This document shows positions 7,827 to 18,477 of a stretch of 26,135 nucleotides of DNA, in pieces. Made by a program: the position numbers and the translations under genes. Each line of letters opens with the position of its first letter. Within the stretch, counting starts at the first letter, position 1. This DNA comes from CAIVND01 sp035532075 (lineage in GTDB: Bacteria; Actinomycetota; Acidimicrobiia; Acidimicrobiales; Bog-793): contig DATKRV010000084.1 of the NCBI GenBank assembly GCA_035532075.1, forward strand, positions 1 to 26,135, written 5' to 3'. The notes beneath the pieces were generated by a model, which was not told the DNA's origin, ran no database searches, and saw nothing but the letters and a program-made list of their open reading frames with translations.

Positions 7827-8624
7827 CTAGCGACGCCCTCTCCTGGGCCGCACCTGACGCCGCGGCATGGAGACAAGGTCGTCATCATCGCCCGAGACCG
7901 CGCCCACGCCGATCGAGGAGTATCCCCGCACCCGGGTGTCGGAGGCATCCCCGTAGATCCCGCGCGCCTGGTCACGAACCATATATCCGTGCTCGAGCTG
8001 TATGACGCGTCGGCGCATCTCATCCACGATGCCCACATCATGCGTTGCCATGAGAACGGTCGTCCCAGTTTTGTTGATTCGTTCAAGAAGCTTCATGATG
8101 CCGGAGCTTGTCGCGGGGTCAAGGTTTCCGGTCGGCTCGTCCGCAAGAAGCACGAGAGGACGGTTGACGAATGCGCGGGCTATAGCCACACGCTGCTGTT
8201 CTCCTCCGGAGAGTTCATGAGGTCTGCGATCCATCTTCTGGCCGAGTCCGACGAGATCAAGCACCTGGGTAACCTGAGTCTTGATGACTCCGCGTGGACG
8301 TCCGATCACCTCAAGGGCAAAGGCAACATTCTCCGCGACTGTCTTGTTCGGCAGGAGCCGGAAATCTTGGAACACGCAACCGAGGTTACGTCTCAGGTAG
8401 GGAATGCGTGCCGGGGCAAGTCTGCCGATATCTCGACCGGCAACCCAAATCGATCCGGAATCAGGGGTCTCCTCGCGCAAGAGCAACCTCAAAAACGTAG
8501 TCTTGCCAGATCCCGATGCTCCGACAAGAAACACGAATTCGCCTCGATCTATCTCGAGCGTGATGTGCGCAAGGGCATCGATACCGGTCAGGTACGACTT
8601 GGTGACGTCATCGAAGCGGATCAT
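7827..8624 (-). CDS. ftsE: Cell division ATP-binding protein FtsE with C-terminal tail
   Basis: FtsE is the ATPase that drives FtsX at the septum. From the ATG at 8624 it has 265 residues, with Walker A GASGSGKT (35-42), Q-loop FQDFRLL, signature LSGGE (137-141), Walker B LLADEP (from 158) and the switch His in ATHD (near 194). The ATG is supported by AGGAAGAGG a few bases upstream; a longer form from 8663 would add 13 charged residues. The family usually ends near residue 220-230. This protein continues for about 48 residues with an acidic run (DDDD) and then an Arg-rich end. The upstream neighbours are prfB and secA, and ftsX follows, as in other actinobacteria. Confidence 0.94.
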   Translation of the reverse strand: MIRFDDVTKSYLTGIDALAHITLEIDRGEFVFLVGASGSGKTTFLRLLLREETPDSGSIWVAGRDIGRLAPARIPYLRRNLGCVFQDFRLLPNKTVAENVAFALEVIGRPRGVIKTQVTQVLDLVGLGQKMDRRPHELSGGEQQRVAIARAFVNRPLVLLADEPTGNLDPATSSGIMKLLERINKTGTTVLMATHDVGIVDEMRRRVIQLEHGYMVRDQARGIYGDASDTRVRGYSSIGVGAVSGDDDDLVSMPRRQVRPRRGRR

Positions 8625-8855
8625 CGTCCTCTTCCTATCCTTTTCTTGTGCAGATCGGCCCACACTGTCAATAGTTCGATGTCAATACAGGCATGATCGA
8701 TGAAAAATTATTGTCACATGCGAAACTTCGATGTGCGATATGTCCGATTTACCCTACCCTAAGGCTCGCGCGGACAAACGCCAATGTGACGCAAAAATCC
8801 TCGGACATAAACCAATTGGAATGATTAAATCCCTGCTCAGAGCAGTTAAATAATC
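8625..8855. other. AT-rich intergenic region between prfB and ftsE
   Basis: These 231 bp hold no convincing gene. The AT-rich stretch 8690-8850 probably contains the ftsE promoter. Two TTGACA matches occur on the minus strand within about 8664-8686, but neither has a good -10 box at 16-18 bp. A small CTGCT/AGCAG hairpin lies just after the prfB stop (about 8836-8848) without a clear T run. Confidence 0.5.
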
Positions 8856-10022
8856 TTAATCCGGTTCATTTGTACGCCTCCAACGAAGATATGTTGACAT
8901 GAAGTCGTCAAGATCTCCGTCTAGAACGGCGGCAACATTTCCCGTCTCGTGTTCGGTCCGGAGATCTTTTACCAGTTGGTACGGAGCCATGACGTACGAG
9001 CGAATTTGATTGCCCCAAGCAACATCTGACTGGGGTCCAGCCAACGCGGTCAGTTCCGCCCGACGCTCGAGCCGTTGACGCTCGGCAAGTTTTGCCGCGA
9101 GCACGTGCATCGCTTTCGCTTTGTTCTGAAGCTGGCTCCGCTCATTCTGGCAAGAGACGACAATCCCAGTTGGAAGATGTGTGATGCGTACCGCGGAATC
9201 CGTGACGTTGATGTGCTGCCCGCCCGCACCGGATGACCGATAGGTATCAATACGAAGATCTTTTTCATCGATCTCGACAACATCCTCGAGATCATCGAGA
9301 AATGGTGTTACCTCGAAACTCGCAAAGCTTGTCTGTCGACGGTGCTGTGAATCAAAAGGTGACATCCGTACGAGCCGATGCACTCCTCTCTCGGAGGAGA
9401 GCAGGCCATAGGCATATTGGCCCCGAACGACAAATGTTGCGGACAAGATCCCTGCCTCCCCACCCTGGGAGATCTCGTCGATCTCGACGCTGAGACCGCG
9501 ACGCTCTGCCCAGCGGAGGTACATCCGCAGCATCATCTCCGCCCAGTCCTGGGCATCAGTACCACCGGCACCGGCATGGACCTCGGCAATGGCATCTCGC
9601 TCATCGAACTCACCGGAGAAAAGGCTGCGCAACTCAAGTTCATCGAGAGCCCGCCCCACCTGATCTGTCTGGCCGTTGAGCTCGTCACGCATCTCGCCAA
9701 GTGTCTCGTCCCCTTCGTCATGCGCGATCTCGTAGAGCTGACGCGCCTCCTCGATTTGCCTCCGGAGGCCCTCGAGAAGGTCAATATCGGCCTTGGCCCG
9801 GGTGTAGGAGGTGGTGATCTTCCGCGCGTTCCCAGGGTCGTTCCATAGCTCGGGAGCGCCAACAAGTTCTTCGAGTCTGATCAGCTCGTCCTTGAGTTCA
9901 CCTAGGCGCAGGTACTTCGAGGCCGCATCGAGGCGCTCCTCAAGCTCGGCGAGCACGACGGAGAGTTCAGGGCGGTCTTCATCCGGGGCGTTAGCGCCGC
10001 CCGCCGCGCCAGAGGCTGCCAT
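8856..10022 (-). CDS. prfB: Peptide chain release factor 2
   Basis: RF2 recognises UGA and UAA stop codons and triggers peptide release on the ribosome. The 388-residue protein has the RF2-type recognition tripeptide SPF (221-223) and the catalytic GGQ (267-269) within SSGAGGQHIN. The N-terminal coiled helices are typical of domain 1. The reading frame is continuous: the region matching the E. coli frameshift site (around YLRLGEL, residues 38-44) has no in-frame stop or CUUUGA slip site, so programmed +1 frameshifting is not needed. The ATG at 10022 is 6 bp after the secA stop, indicating an operon. The first 17 residues are Ala/Gly-rich and could be excluded by a later start, but I see no better one. 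Confidence 0.95.
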   Translation of the reverse strand: MAASGAAGGANAPDEDRPELSVVLAELEERLDAASKYLRLGELKDELIRLEELVGAPELWNDPGNARKITTSYTRAKADIDLLEGLRRQIEEARQLYEIAHDEGDETLGEMRDELNGQTDQVGRALDELELRSLFSGEFDERDAIAEVHAGAGGTDAQDWAEMMLRMYLRWAERRGLSVEIDEISQGGEAGILSATFVVRGQYAYGLLSSERGVHRLVRMSPFDSQHRRQTSFASFEVTPFLDDLEDVVEIDEKDLRIDTYRSSGAGGQHINVTDSAVRITHLPTGIVVSCQNERSQLQNKAKAMHVLAAKLAERQRLERRAELTALAGPQSDVAWGNQIRSYVMAPYQLVKDLRTEHETGNVAAVLDGDLDDFMSTYLRWRRTNEPD

Positions 10023-10028
10023 CCGTGG

Positions 10029-12761
<2,733 letters not shown>

Positions 12762-12851
12762 GACTATTCAGTCTAGGTTGCTTCACCCATCGCAATTACC
12801 CGCGATATGCACCCAATCGAATCATCTGTGTGATCAAGAAGCCCAAGACTC

Positions 12852-14324
12852 CTAAGAAACGAGCAGGGGTACGCTCAGCCGCCGTCTTCCCGGAGGCGAC
12901 GGGCGATCCTCGATGCTTGATATCTCTCCGACCAGATGGTGGGCACCTGCTCCTGTGACCACCACCGAGAGGTATCGACCTGGACCGAGTTCCTCTCCAG
13001 AAGAGACAAAATGGACCAATTTTCCCTGCCGGGTCCGACCTGCGAGCACGCGCTCCTCATATCTCGAAACTCCCTCGACCACAACCTCTTCGGTGCGACC
13101 AATGCGCTCTTGGTGGCGACGCAAAGATGAGCGATCGACCACAGCCTTGAGGCGGGAAAACCGCTCCTGGATGATCTCAGCTGGAACAAACTCCGACCCG
13201 CGCTCTGCGGCTGATGTTCCGGGTCGAGGAGAAAAGATAAAGGTAAACGCGCTGTCATATTCGGCAGCTGCGACGAGTTCGAGGGTCTCGGAAAAGTCGT
13301 CGTCGGTCTCACCCGGAAAACCGACAATGATGTCCGTCGTAACCGCGAGGTCGTCGATCTCATTGCGCGCCTTGCGAAGACGATCGAAATAACGCTCGGC
13401 CGTGTACCCGCGGCGCATAGCGCTCAGGACTCGATCGCTTCCCGACTGCAATGGAAGATGCAGATGTTCGCAGACCTCGGGGGTCTCCGCCATCGCGGAG
13501 ATCGTCTCGGGTCGAAGGTCCTTGGGATGCGGACTGGTGAAACGCACCCTTCGGATTCCCGGAATCTCGCCGACCGAACGCAACAGATCTGCGAACAATG
13601 GACGCACCCGTCCGCCTGGCTGACCCGCCCACATCGCGCCACAGATCTGTGCCGCGTCTGCGCTCAGGGTCTCGCGCAGGCGGAGCGTCAGATCGCGGCC
13701 ATAGGAGTTCACGTTCTGCCCAAGCAGCGTGACCTCTGTCGTCCCCTCTCGGGTAAGGTTCGTGATCTCGCGGATCATCTCTCCGAAAGGTCGACTTTGC
13801 TCGGGACCTCGGACCGCCGGAACAATGCAAAAGGCACACGAGTTGTCACAGCCGGTCTGCACTGTGACCCAAGCCGCGTAGGCGAGCTCTGGCCGAACGA
13901 GAAGCGCCGAAGGAAAGGTGTCATCATCCGCTGGGGCGTCGAGAATCTCGATCATGCTTGTTCCCTCGCGATGCGCTCGCTTCAACAGCGATGTGACATG
14001 TCCAATGTTGTGGGTACCAAAGACGACGTCGACGTGTGGAGCACGCTTGAGGAGAGCATCGCGATCTTTCTGTGCAAGACAACCACCCACGGCAATCTGC
14101 AATTCAGGTCGGCGATCTTTGAGCGACTTGAGATTCCCGAGATGCCCATAAAGCTTGGTGTCCGCGTTTTCTCGGATGCAGCACGTATTCAGCACAATGA
14201 TGTCCGCGCGGTCTTGGTCATCGGTCCGCTCATATCCCTCGCCATAGAGATCCGCGGCGATTCGTTCGGAGTCATGTTCGTTCATCTGGCAGCCAAACGT
14301 ACGGACGTAAAAATACCGGGGCAC
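12852..14324 (-). CDS. miaB: tRNA-2-methylthio-N6-dimethylallyladenosine synthase MiaB
   Basis: MiaB is a radical-SAM methylthiotransferase that adds a methylthio group to i6A37 of tRNAs reading U-starting codons. The 490-residue protein has the three N-terminal cluster cysteines (Cys12 in FGCQMN, Cys48 in NTCCIREN, Cys82 in GGCLAQ). The radical-SAM CxxxCxxC is Cys159, Cys163 and Cys166 in CDNSCAFC. A TRAM domain (about 408-467) closes the protein. Between QNVNSYG and RPLFADLL there are about 30 extra residues (211-240) compared with mycobacterial MiaB. The start is a GTG directly beside an inverted repeat. nfo diverges 62 bp away. secA starts 90 bp after its stop. Confidence 0.95.
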   Translation of the reverse strand: MPRYFYVRTFGCQMNEHDSERIAADLYGEGYERTDDQDRADIIVLNTCCIRENADTKLYGHLGNLKSLKDRRPELQIAVGGCLAQKDRDALLKRAPHVDVVFGTHNIGHVTSLLKRAHREGTSMIEILDAPADDDTFPSALLVRPELAYAAWVTVQTGCDNSCAFCIVPAVRGPEQSRPFGEMIREITNLTREGTTEVTLLGQNVNSYGRDLTLRLRETLSADAAQICGAMWAGQPGGRVRPLFADLLRSVGEIPGIRRVRFTSPHPKDLRPETISAMAETPEVCEHLHLPLQSGSDRVLSAMRRGYTAERYFDRLRKARNEIDDLAVTTDIIVGFPGETDDDFSETLELVAAAEYDSAFTFIFSPRPGTSAAERGSEFVPAEIIQERFSRLKAVVDRSSLRRHQERIGRTEEVVVEGVSRYEERVLAGRTRQGKLVHFVSSGEELGPGRYLSVVVTGAGAHHLVGEISSIEDRPSPPGRRRLSVPLLVS

Positions 14325-14355
14325 CCCACAAGATTAGGTGAACAATTCCCGGTAT
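14313..14355 (-). promoter_or_regulatory. Inverted repeat spanning the miaB start codon
   Basis: ATACCGGG (14313-14320) and CCCGGTAT (14348-14355) are perfect 8-bp inverted repeats with 27 bp between them. In the miaB mRNA the second arm is codons 2-4, and the GTG and its leader sit in the loop, so a hairpin could mask initiation. The repeat could instead be a protein-binding site between the divergent miaB and nfo promoters. Confidence 0.35.
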
Positions 14356-14386
14356 CATCCACTTCGTTCACGATTAGCGTGAGGTC

Positions 14387-15271
14387 ATGCGTATCGGAGC
14401 TCAGGTAAGCGTTGCGGGTGGGGTAACCAAGGCCTTTGATCGCGCTGTTGAGCTTGGCGCCGACTCAATGCAGATCTTTGCGCTCAGCCCGCGCCAGTGG
14501 AAATCTGCGGCTCCCCCCGATGAGGTGCTCGAGGCCTTCCGACAGATTGCCGCGGATCATTCAACCGTCAAAGGCACATACTGCCATGCGAGTTACCTGA
14601 TCAACCTCGCGACCGGTAATGATGCATTGAAGGAGAAATCCTTCGAATGTCTGGTCGGCCATCTCGCAGTCGCAACAGGCCTGGGGGCTGAGGGGGTCGT
14701 CTTGCACATCGGGAGCCATCTGGGGGCTGGAATAGACGCCGTCATGGACAGGATTGCGGAGGCACTTGTCGGCGCCCTTGATGCCGCAACGCTGCGCGTC
14801 GGAGAACCGAGCGCCAAGATCCTGATCGAAAACACCGCCGGGGCCGGTGGAACCGTAGGACGCAGCTTTGAAGAACTCGCGGCGATCATCGACGCGACCG
14901 GCAATGACGAGCGCATCGGCGTCTGCATGGACACCCAGCACCTCTTCGCCTCGGGAGTCTCATACGAAACTCCTGCGAAGGCAGACGCCGTCATACGCGA
15001 GATCAAGGGAACTGTCGGTCTCGAACGGCTTTCGTGTCTTCACCTGAATGACTCCAAGGTTGCATTTGGAACGAACCGGGACCGGCACGAGAACCTTGGC
15101 GAGGGAGAGATCGGCGCGAATGCGCTCTCATATCTCCTGAGTCATCCCGATATCCAGCATGTGCCGGCACTCCTTGAAGTTCCCGGCGACGGTGCGGGCC
15201 CTCGAGAGAGCGACGTCGCGGTTGCGAAGAAAATTCTCGCAAAGGGGCTGAGACAAAGGGCGAAAAGCTAG
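14387..15271 (+). CDS. nfo: Deoxyribonuclease IV (AP endonuclease, endonuclease IV family)
   Basis: This base-excision-repair enzyme cuts the DNA backbone 5' of abasic sites and trims damaged 3' ends. The 294-residue TIM barrel keeps all nine trinuclear zinc ligands expected from E. coli Nfo: His67, His107, Glu148, Asp182, His185, His219, Asp232, His234 and Glu264. The signature blocks are CHASYLIN, LIENTAG, DTQHLFASG, HLNDSK and DRHENLGEG. The ATG at 14387 has GTGAGG just upstream. The gene diverges from miaB and ends 4 bp before the convergent LpdA-like gene. Confidence 0.96.
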   Translation: MRIGAQVSVAGGVTKAFDRAVELGADSMQIFALSPRQWKSAAPPDEVLEAFRQIAADHSTVKGTYCHASYLINLATGNDALKEKSFECLVGHLAVATGLGAEGVVLHIGSHLGAGIDAVMDRIAEALVGALDAATLRVGEPSAKILIENTAGAGGTVGRSFEELAAIIDATGNDERIGVCMDTQHLFASGVSYETPAKADAVIREIKGTVGLERLSCLHLNDSKVAFGTNRDRHENLGEGEIGANALSYLLSHPDIQHVPALLEVPGDGAGPRESDVAVAKKILAKGLRQRAKS

Positions 15272-15275
15272 CCCG

Positions 15276-16649
15276 TCACTCCGCGGCTGCGGCAATCACT
15301 CCTGCGAGCGCGGGGTGAACGAGAAGACTGTCGGCAATATTGTCAACGCGTAGGTTGGCGTGCACCGCGAGCGCGATAACGCTGATGAGTTCGGCTGCAT
15401 GTGCCCCGACAATTGACCCGCCAAGAACTACACCAGTATTCGGATCCGAGATCAGCTTTACAAATCCACGCGGATCTCCGTCGATCATCGCCTTCGCGCT
15501 TGTGGCGAAGGGAACCTTCGTCACCCGGATCTTCTGGCCAAGTGCAAATGCCTCAGCTTCGGCAAGACCGACATCGGCAATCTCTGGCTCGGTGAAGATC
15601 GCCGATGCGGCCTTGTCGTAGTCGAGATGCCGGTGATCGCGCGTGTGGAGCCCAACAACATGTTCGGCGATCTTGCGTCCCTGCATCGCCGCTACCGAGG
15701 CAAGCTGGAGTCGCCCTGAGAGATCACCGCCGGCATAGATATTCGGAACGTTTGTCTGGCAGTGCTGGTTGACCGGGACGTATCCCGCCGCACTCGAGGT
15801 AACTCCCGCACACTCCAAACCAAGCCCTGCGGATGAGGGTACCGAACCAATCGCAAGAAGCGCATGACTCCCCTCAATCACCCGGCCATCCTCGCAATAG
15901 ACCGAGACTCTGTCTTGATGTCTGACAAGGTTCATCGCGCGTGCGCCCTTGATCAGGCTGACGTTGCTCTCGAGAAAATCCGTCTCAAGCGCGGCGGCAA
16001 CCTCTGGATCTTTCTGAGGGAGCACCTGCTGGCGCGAGATGACGAGCGACACCTTGCTCCCGAAAGACCGGAACAGATGTACAAACTCGACGCCAGTCAC
16101 TCCAGATCCGATGACGACAAGGTGTTCCGGAATTGTCGCTGGAGGATAGGCCTGGCGTGTCACCAGAACCCGGTCGCCATCTACGTCTGCCCAGTTGGGC
16201 ACGCGCGGCGTCGATCCAGTTGCGAGCAGGATTGCATCTGCTTCAATTACGACTTCATCACCGTCTCCATCGTCAGGCGTAGCCGCGACATGATGCGCGT
16301 CCCGGAGGGCGCCGGTGCCCTTGATGATCTTGACCCCCTGTCCAGTCAGTTGCCGCTCGGTCGAACTTGAAAGCCGTTCTGAGATCGAAGCAACGCGCGC
16401 GCGCAGGATGTCAAGATTTGGGCTCTCATAGTGAAGCTCCATGCCAAGAGCCCTTGAGCGTCGCGCAAGCGAACGTACCCCACCGGTTGCGATCATCGCC
16501 TTTGAGGGAATACAGTCCCAGAGATTTGCTGCGCCGCCGATAATTTCCCGTTCAATGAGCGTCACATGTGCGCCATGGCGAGAGGCAGTGGCTGCAGCTT
16601 CAACACCCGCGGGTCCACCTCCGATTATGACGAACTTCACCACTGCCAT
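15276..16649 (-). CDS. lpdA: LpdA-like flavoprotein (probable NAD(P)H:quinone reductase) lacking the redox disulfide
   Basis: The 457-residue protein has the fold of dihydrolipoyl dehydrogenase: an FAD-binding GGGPAG near the N-terminus, a second Rossmann motif GSGVTG for NAD(P)H near 180, a central IYAGGDLSG FAD segment and the C-terminal dimerisation domain. However, the CxxxxC pair is reduced to one cysteine (Ala41 and Cys46 in GGAANLWDCIPSK). The catalytic His-Glu pair is also broken: His445 is followed by Gly450 instead of Glu. M. tuberculosis LpdA (Rv3303c), a quinone reductase rather than a lipoamide dehydrogenase, shows the same kind of changes. This is therefore probably not the E3 partner of Kgd. 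The start has a strong AAGGAG 6 nt before the ATG. It converges on nfo. Confidence 0.88.
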   Translation of the reverse strand: MAVVKFVIIGGGPAGVEAAATASRHGAHVTLIEREIIGGAANLWDCIPSKAMIATGGVRSLARRSRALGMELHYESPNLDILRARVASISERLSSSTERQLTGQGVKIIKGTGALRDAHHVAATPDDGDGDEVVIEADAILLATGSTPRVPNWADVDGDRVLVTRQAYPPATIPEHLVVIGSGVTGVEFVHLFRSFGSKVSLVISRQQVLPQKDPEVAAALETDFLESNVSLIKGARAMNLVRHQDRVSVYCEDGRVIEGSHALLAIGSVPSSAGLGLECAGVTSSAAGYVPVNQHCQTNVPNIYAGGDLSGRLQLASVAAMQGRKIAEHVVGLHTRDHRHLDYDKAASAIFTEPEIADVGLAEAEAFALGQKIRVTKVPFATSAKAMIDGDPRGFVKLISDPNTGVVLGGSIVGAHAAELISVIALAVHANLRVDNIADSLLVHPALAGVIAAAAE

Positions 16650-16940
16650 TGTGCGCTCCTTGAGTTCCTCCCACGTTAATGCAAAAGCCCATTTTCTGTC
16701 TTTGGAGCGTCAGCGATCACAAGCGTTCATGACGAGATGGCCCACCGGGGCCAGACGTGCAAAGTCGCCAACGACTCGATCGTCGCCCATGGAGTCAATT
16801 TGGGAAAAAGTCCACCCTTTCCCGGTGCCTCTCGCTCTCATGACAGACCGAGAGCGGCAAGCGCCTGCGGTGGTGTCGAGATGAACGGTCACCCGAAAAT
16901 CCGCCGCCGCCATATTCGACGAAGACGACGAGCCGAAAGT

Positions 16941-16994
16941 TTGGTGTGATTCAACGCTTGGTGTGATTGCGCTACATGGCACCACACCAGTTTC
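16941..16994. repeat. Direct repeat TTGGTGTGATT with an inverted third copy
   Basis: TTGGTGTGATT occurs at 16941-16951 and again at 16959-16969, an 18-bp period. CACACCA, the reverse complement of its core TGGTGTG, follows within ACCACACCAG (16981-16990). Two same-face direct copies and one inverted copy could form a regulator-binding site or a 7-bp stem-loop. No function is known. Confidence 0.4.
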
Positions 16995-17024
16995 TATTCA
17001 GTGCAAGATGCGACCAGAAACTTC

Positions 17025-17058
17025 GAAGGGGCCACCCGCTTTCGCAGGTGACCCCTTC
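17025..17058 (-). terminator. Hairpin downstream of the solute-binding protein gene
   Basis: GAAGGGG (17025-17031) pairs with CCCCTTC (17052-17058), and CACC (17033-17036) with GGTG (17047-17050). There is one C-A mismatch between these blocks and a 10-nt loop. It lies about 78 nt after the minus-strand stop at 17136. On that strand it is followed by GAAGTTTCTGG, a weak T run, so termination is plausible but not certain. Confidence 0.55.
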
Positions 17059-17135
17059 CGTTTCATGCGATAACTTGCGGTAGACAACTCATCCGCCCGA
17101 CTTCGAACAGATGCGAAGTTTGCTACCTCTTACAA

Positions 17136-18299
17136 CTAACCGCCAATCGCGGTGAGGTATTCAGTGACGCGCCGCGCCTGGTTGAGGTAGGCGTTGAAGT
17201 CAAACTTTGCCTTAACACCAGAGACCCATCCCGTCGACTGACCGATAGCTCTAAATTTCGCCATCAAGTTCGGGTTGTACGAGGCCCACTTGAACGCTGC
17301 CGCAAGTGCGGCCTGAAGGGTCTTCGGGGTCTTTGGCGGTACGAAGAAGACCCGCTCGGTGTTCCCCGCAAGGTTCAACACAGGAGCCGCAGCCCTCTGG
17401 GTCTTGTTGACGACGTAGCTCTTGAACTGCTTCTCGGCCTGGAGGTAGGTCGGCACGCCAACGAAGTTTGAGTAGTACTCGTTCGTTGTCTGCAACGGAA
17501 TGTTGACGAGAAGTGCCTTTGCCTTGCCCGCAGCGATGAACTTGGAGATAACCGAAACCGGGTCGGTGATCACGCAGCCATCTCCACGGTTCCATCCAGT
17601 CACGAGGTCCGCAGATGACGCATAGCCAGCAATCGCTCGGTAGTGGATTCCAAACACACCATCGATCATCAACATGTTAAACGTCGTCGATCCGGTGGTC
17701 TGGATCAGTTCCACTACTGGATTTGACGCGGAATTGGCCTTCAGCAATGCGCCGAACCCGTTATCCCATGACGAACACGCCGGTGAGACAATTGCCGCAG
17801 TCGCAGATAGATCCGGTGCGGTTCCACCGAGCATGACCTCTTTCGCAGCGTTGAATGTCACACCCGTGATGTGAAGGAGATTGTCTTCAACGATCGGACC
17901 AACGTTCATCCAGCCAACGGTCAGTCCAGGATTCGGGGAGTTGGTGCCGGCGACGAAGTTCATACCGGCAACCGTATTCCCCGCGGGAATGTTCGAGACC
18001 ACGAAGTTCGCACCGAGGTAATCAGCCAGGAACGGCGCGTAGATACGTGCATTCTGGTCAAAACCGCCGCCTGGCTTGTCGGGGGCCACGAAGGTAACCG
18101 TCTTCCCCCGGTAGAAACTGATCCCAGCACAGATCAGCTTGGCATTTGGTCCGGCAATCTTGTAGCCATTTGCAGACTTGCACGTCTTTGCAGAGTTGAC
18201 GGATGCAGACGCTACTGGTGCGACCGAAAACGCGGCAGCAACTAGAAGTGCTCCACCTGCAAGCGTCAACCGTGAGACGGTAGAGCCGATTCTTCCCAT
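17136..18299 (-). CDS. Tripartite tricarboxylate transporter substrate-binding protein (TctC/Bug family)
   Basis: The 387-residue protein is an exported solute-binding protein. It has a Sec signal peptide: basic start, hydrophobic core (about 12-30) and a VASAS cleavage region near 33. The mature part opens with the family block beginning GKTVTFVAPDKPGGG, followed by the IPAGNTVAGMNFV segment that lines the ligand pocket in Bug proteins. Bug proteins bind carboxylates and some other small acids for TctAB import. The ligand cannot be read from the sequence. No tctA or tctB gene lies in the window, so it is an orphan here. The ATG at 18299 has AGGGGG 9 nt upstream; a TTG directly before it is unlikely to be the start. 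Four cysteines in the mature part could form disulfides. Confidence 0.85.
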   Translation of the reverse strand: MGRIGSTVSRLTLAGGALLVAAAFSVAPVASASVNSAKTCKSANGYKIAGPNAKLICAGISFYRGKTVTFVAPDKPGGGFDQNARIYAPFLADYLGANFVVSNIPAGNTVAGMNFVAGTNSPNPGLTVGWMNVGPIVEDNLLHITGVTFNAAKEVMLGGTAPDLSATAAIVSPACSSWDNGFGALLKANSASNPVVELIQTTGSTTFNMLMIDGVFGIHYRAIAGYASSADLVTGWNRGDGCVITDPVSVISKFIAAGKAKALLVNIPLQTTNEYYSNFVGVPTYLQAEKQFKSYVVNKTQRAAAPVLNLAGNTERVFFVPPKTPKTLQAALAAAFKWASYNPNLMAKFRAIGQSTGWVSGVKAKFDFNAYLNQARRVTEYLTAIGG

Positions 18300-18412
18300 C
18301 AAGGTTTACCCCCTGTATATGTAAATAAGTCCCCCCACAGTCACCAAATCCGTAGTTCTGCAGGTACTTAATGGTCTATCACCTTTATTACGAACTCGTG
18401 ACATATTGGAAG

Positions 18413-18442
18413 TTTATAGCATTTGTACAGGACTTTTGAAAA
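18413..18442 (-). promoter_or_regulatory. Possible promoter of the solute-binding protein gene
   Basis: On the minus strand TATAAA (18413-18418) lies 18 bp after TTTTCA (18437-18442), a weak -35 match. Transcription would start about 110 nt before the ATG at 18299. The -10 box is good but the -35 is poor, so this is tentative. Confidence 0.3.
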
Positions 18443-18477
18443 GCAACGTCCCGCAATGGAACGGCTGCCCCGGAGCG

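Larger units (their letters stand above)
16650..17135. other. 486-bp intergenic region
   Basis: No gene is convincing here. A minus-strand frame (16710-16913 from an internal ATG, about 67 codons, up to 91 from 16985) has fairly normal codons but no ribosome binding site and no family I know, so I do not call it. The region also holds the TTGGTGTGATT repeat and the hairpin listed separately. The lpdA promoter should lie within about 100 bp of 16650, but I see no clear boxes. Confidence 0.4.

Noticed and set aside
7776..8696. Plus-strand open frame of 306 codons opposite ftsE
   Set aside because: Antisense shadow of ftsE, with no recognisable domain.
9860..9925. Programmed +1 frameshift site in prfB
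   Set aside because: The frame is continuous through the region matching the E. coli site, and neither the slip sequence nor an in-frame UGA is present.
14338..14371. SOS (LexA) box before nfo
   Set aside because: GTGAAC and GTTCAC are inverted, but their spacing is far larger than the GAAC-N4-GTTC of actinobacterial LexA sites.
13458..14408. Plus-strand open frame of 316 codons opposite miaB
   Set aside because: Antisense to miaB and overlapping the nfo start; composition fits a shadow.
16710..16985. Minus-strand frame of 91 codons upstream of the LpdA-like gene
   Set aside because: Codon use is acceptable, but there is no ribosome binding site, no conserved motif and an odd Ser-rich start; left as part of the intergenic region.
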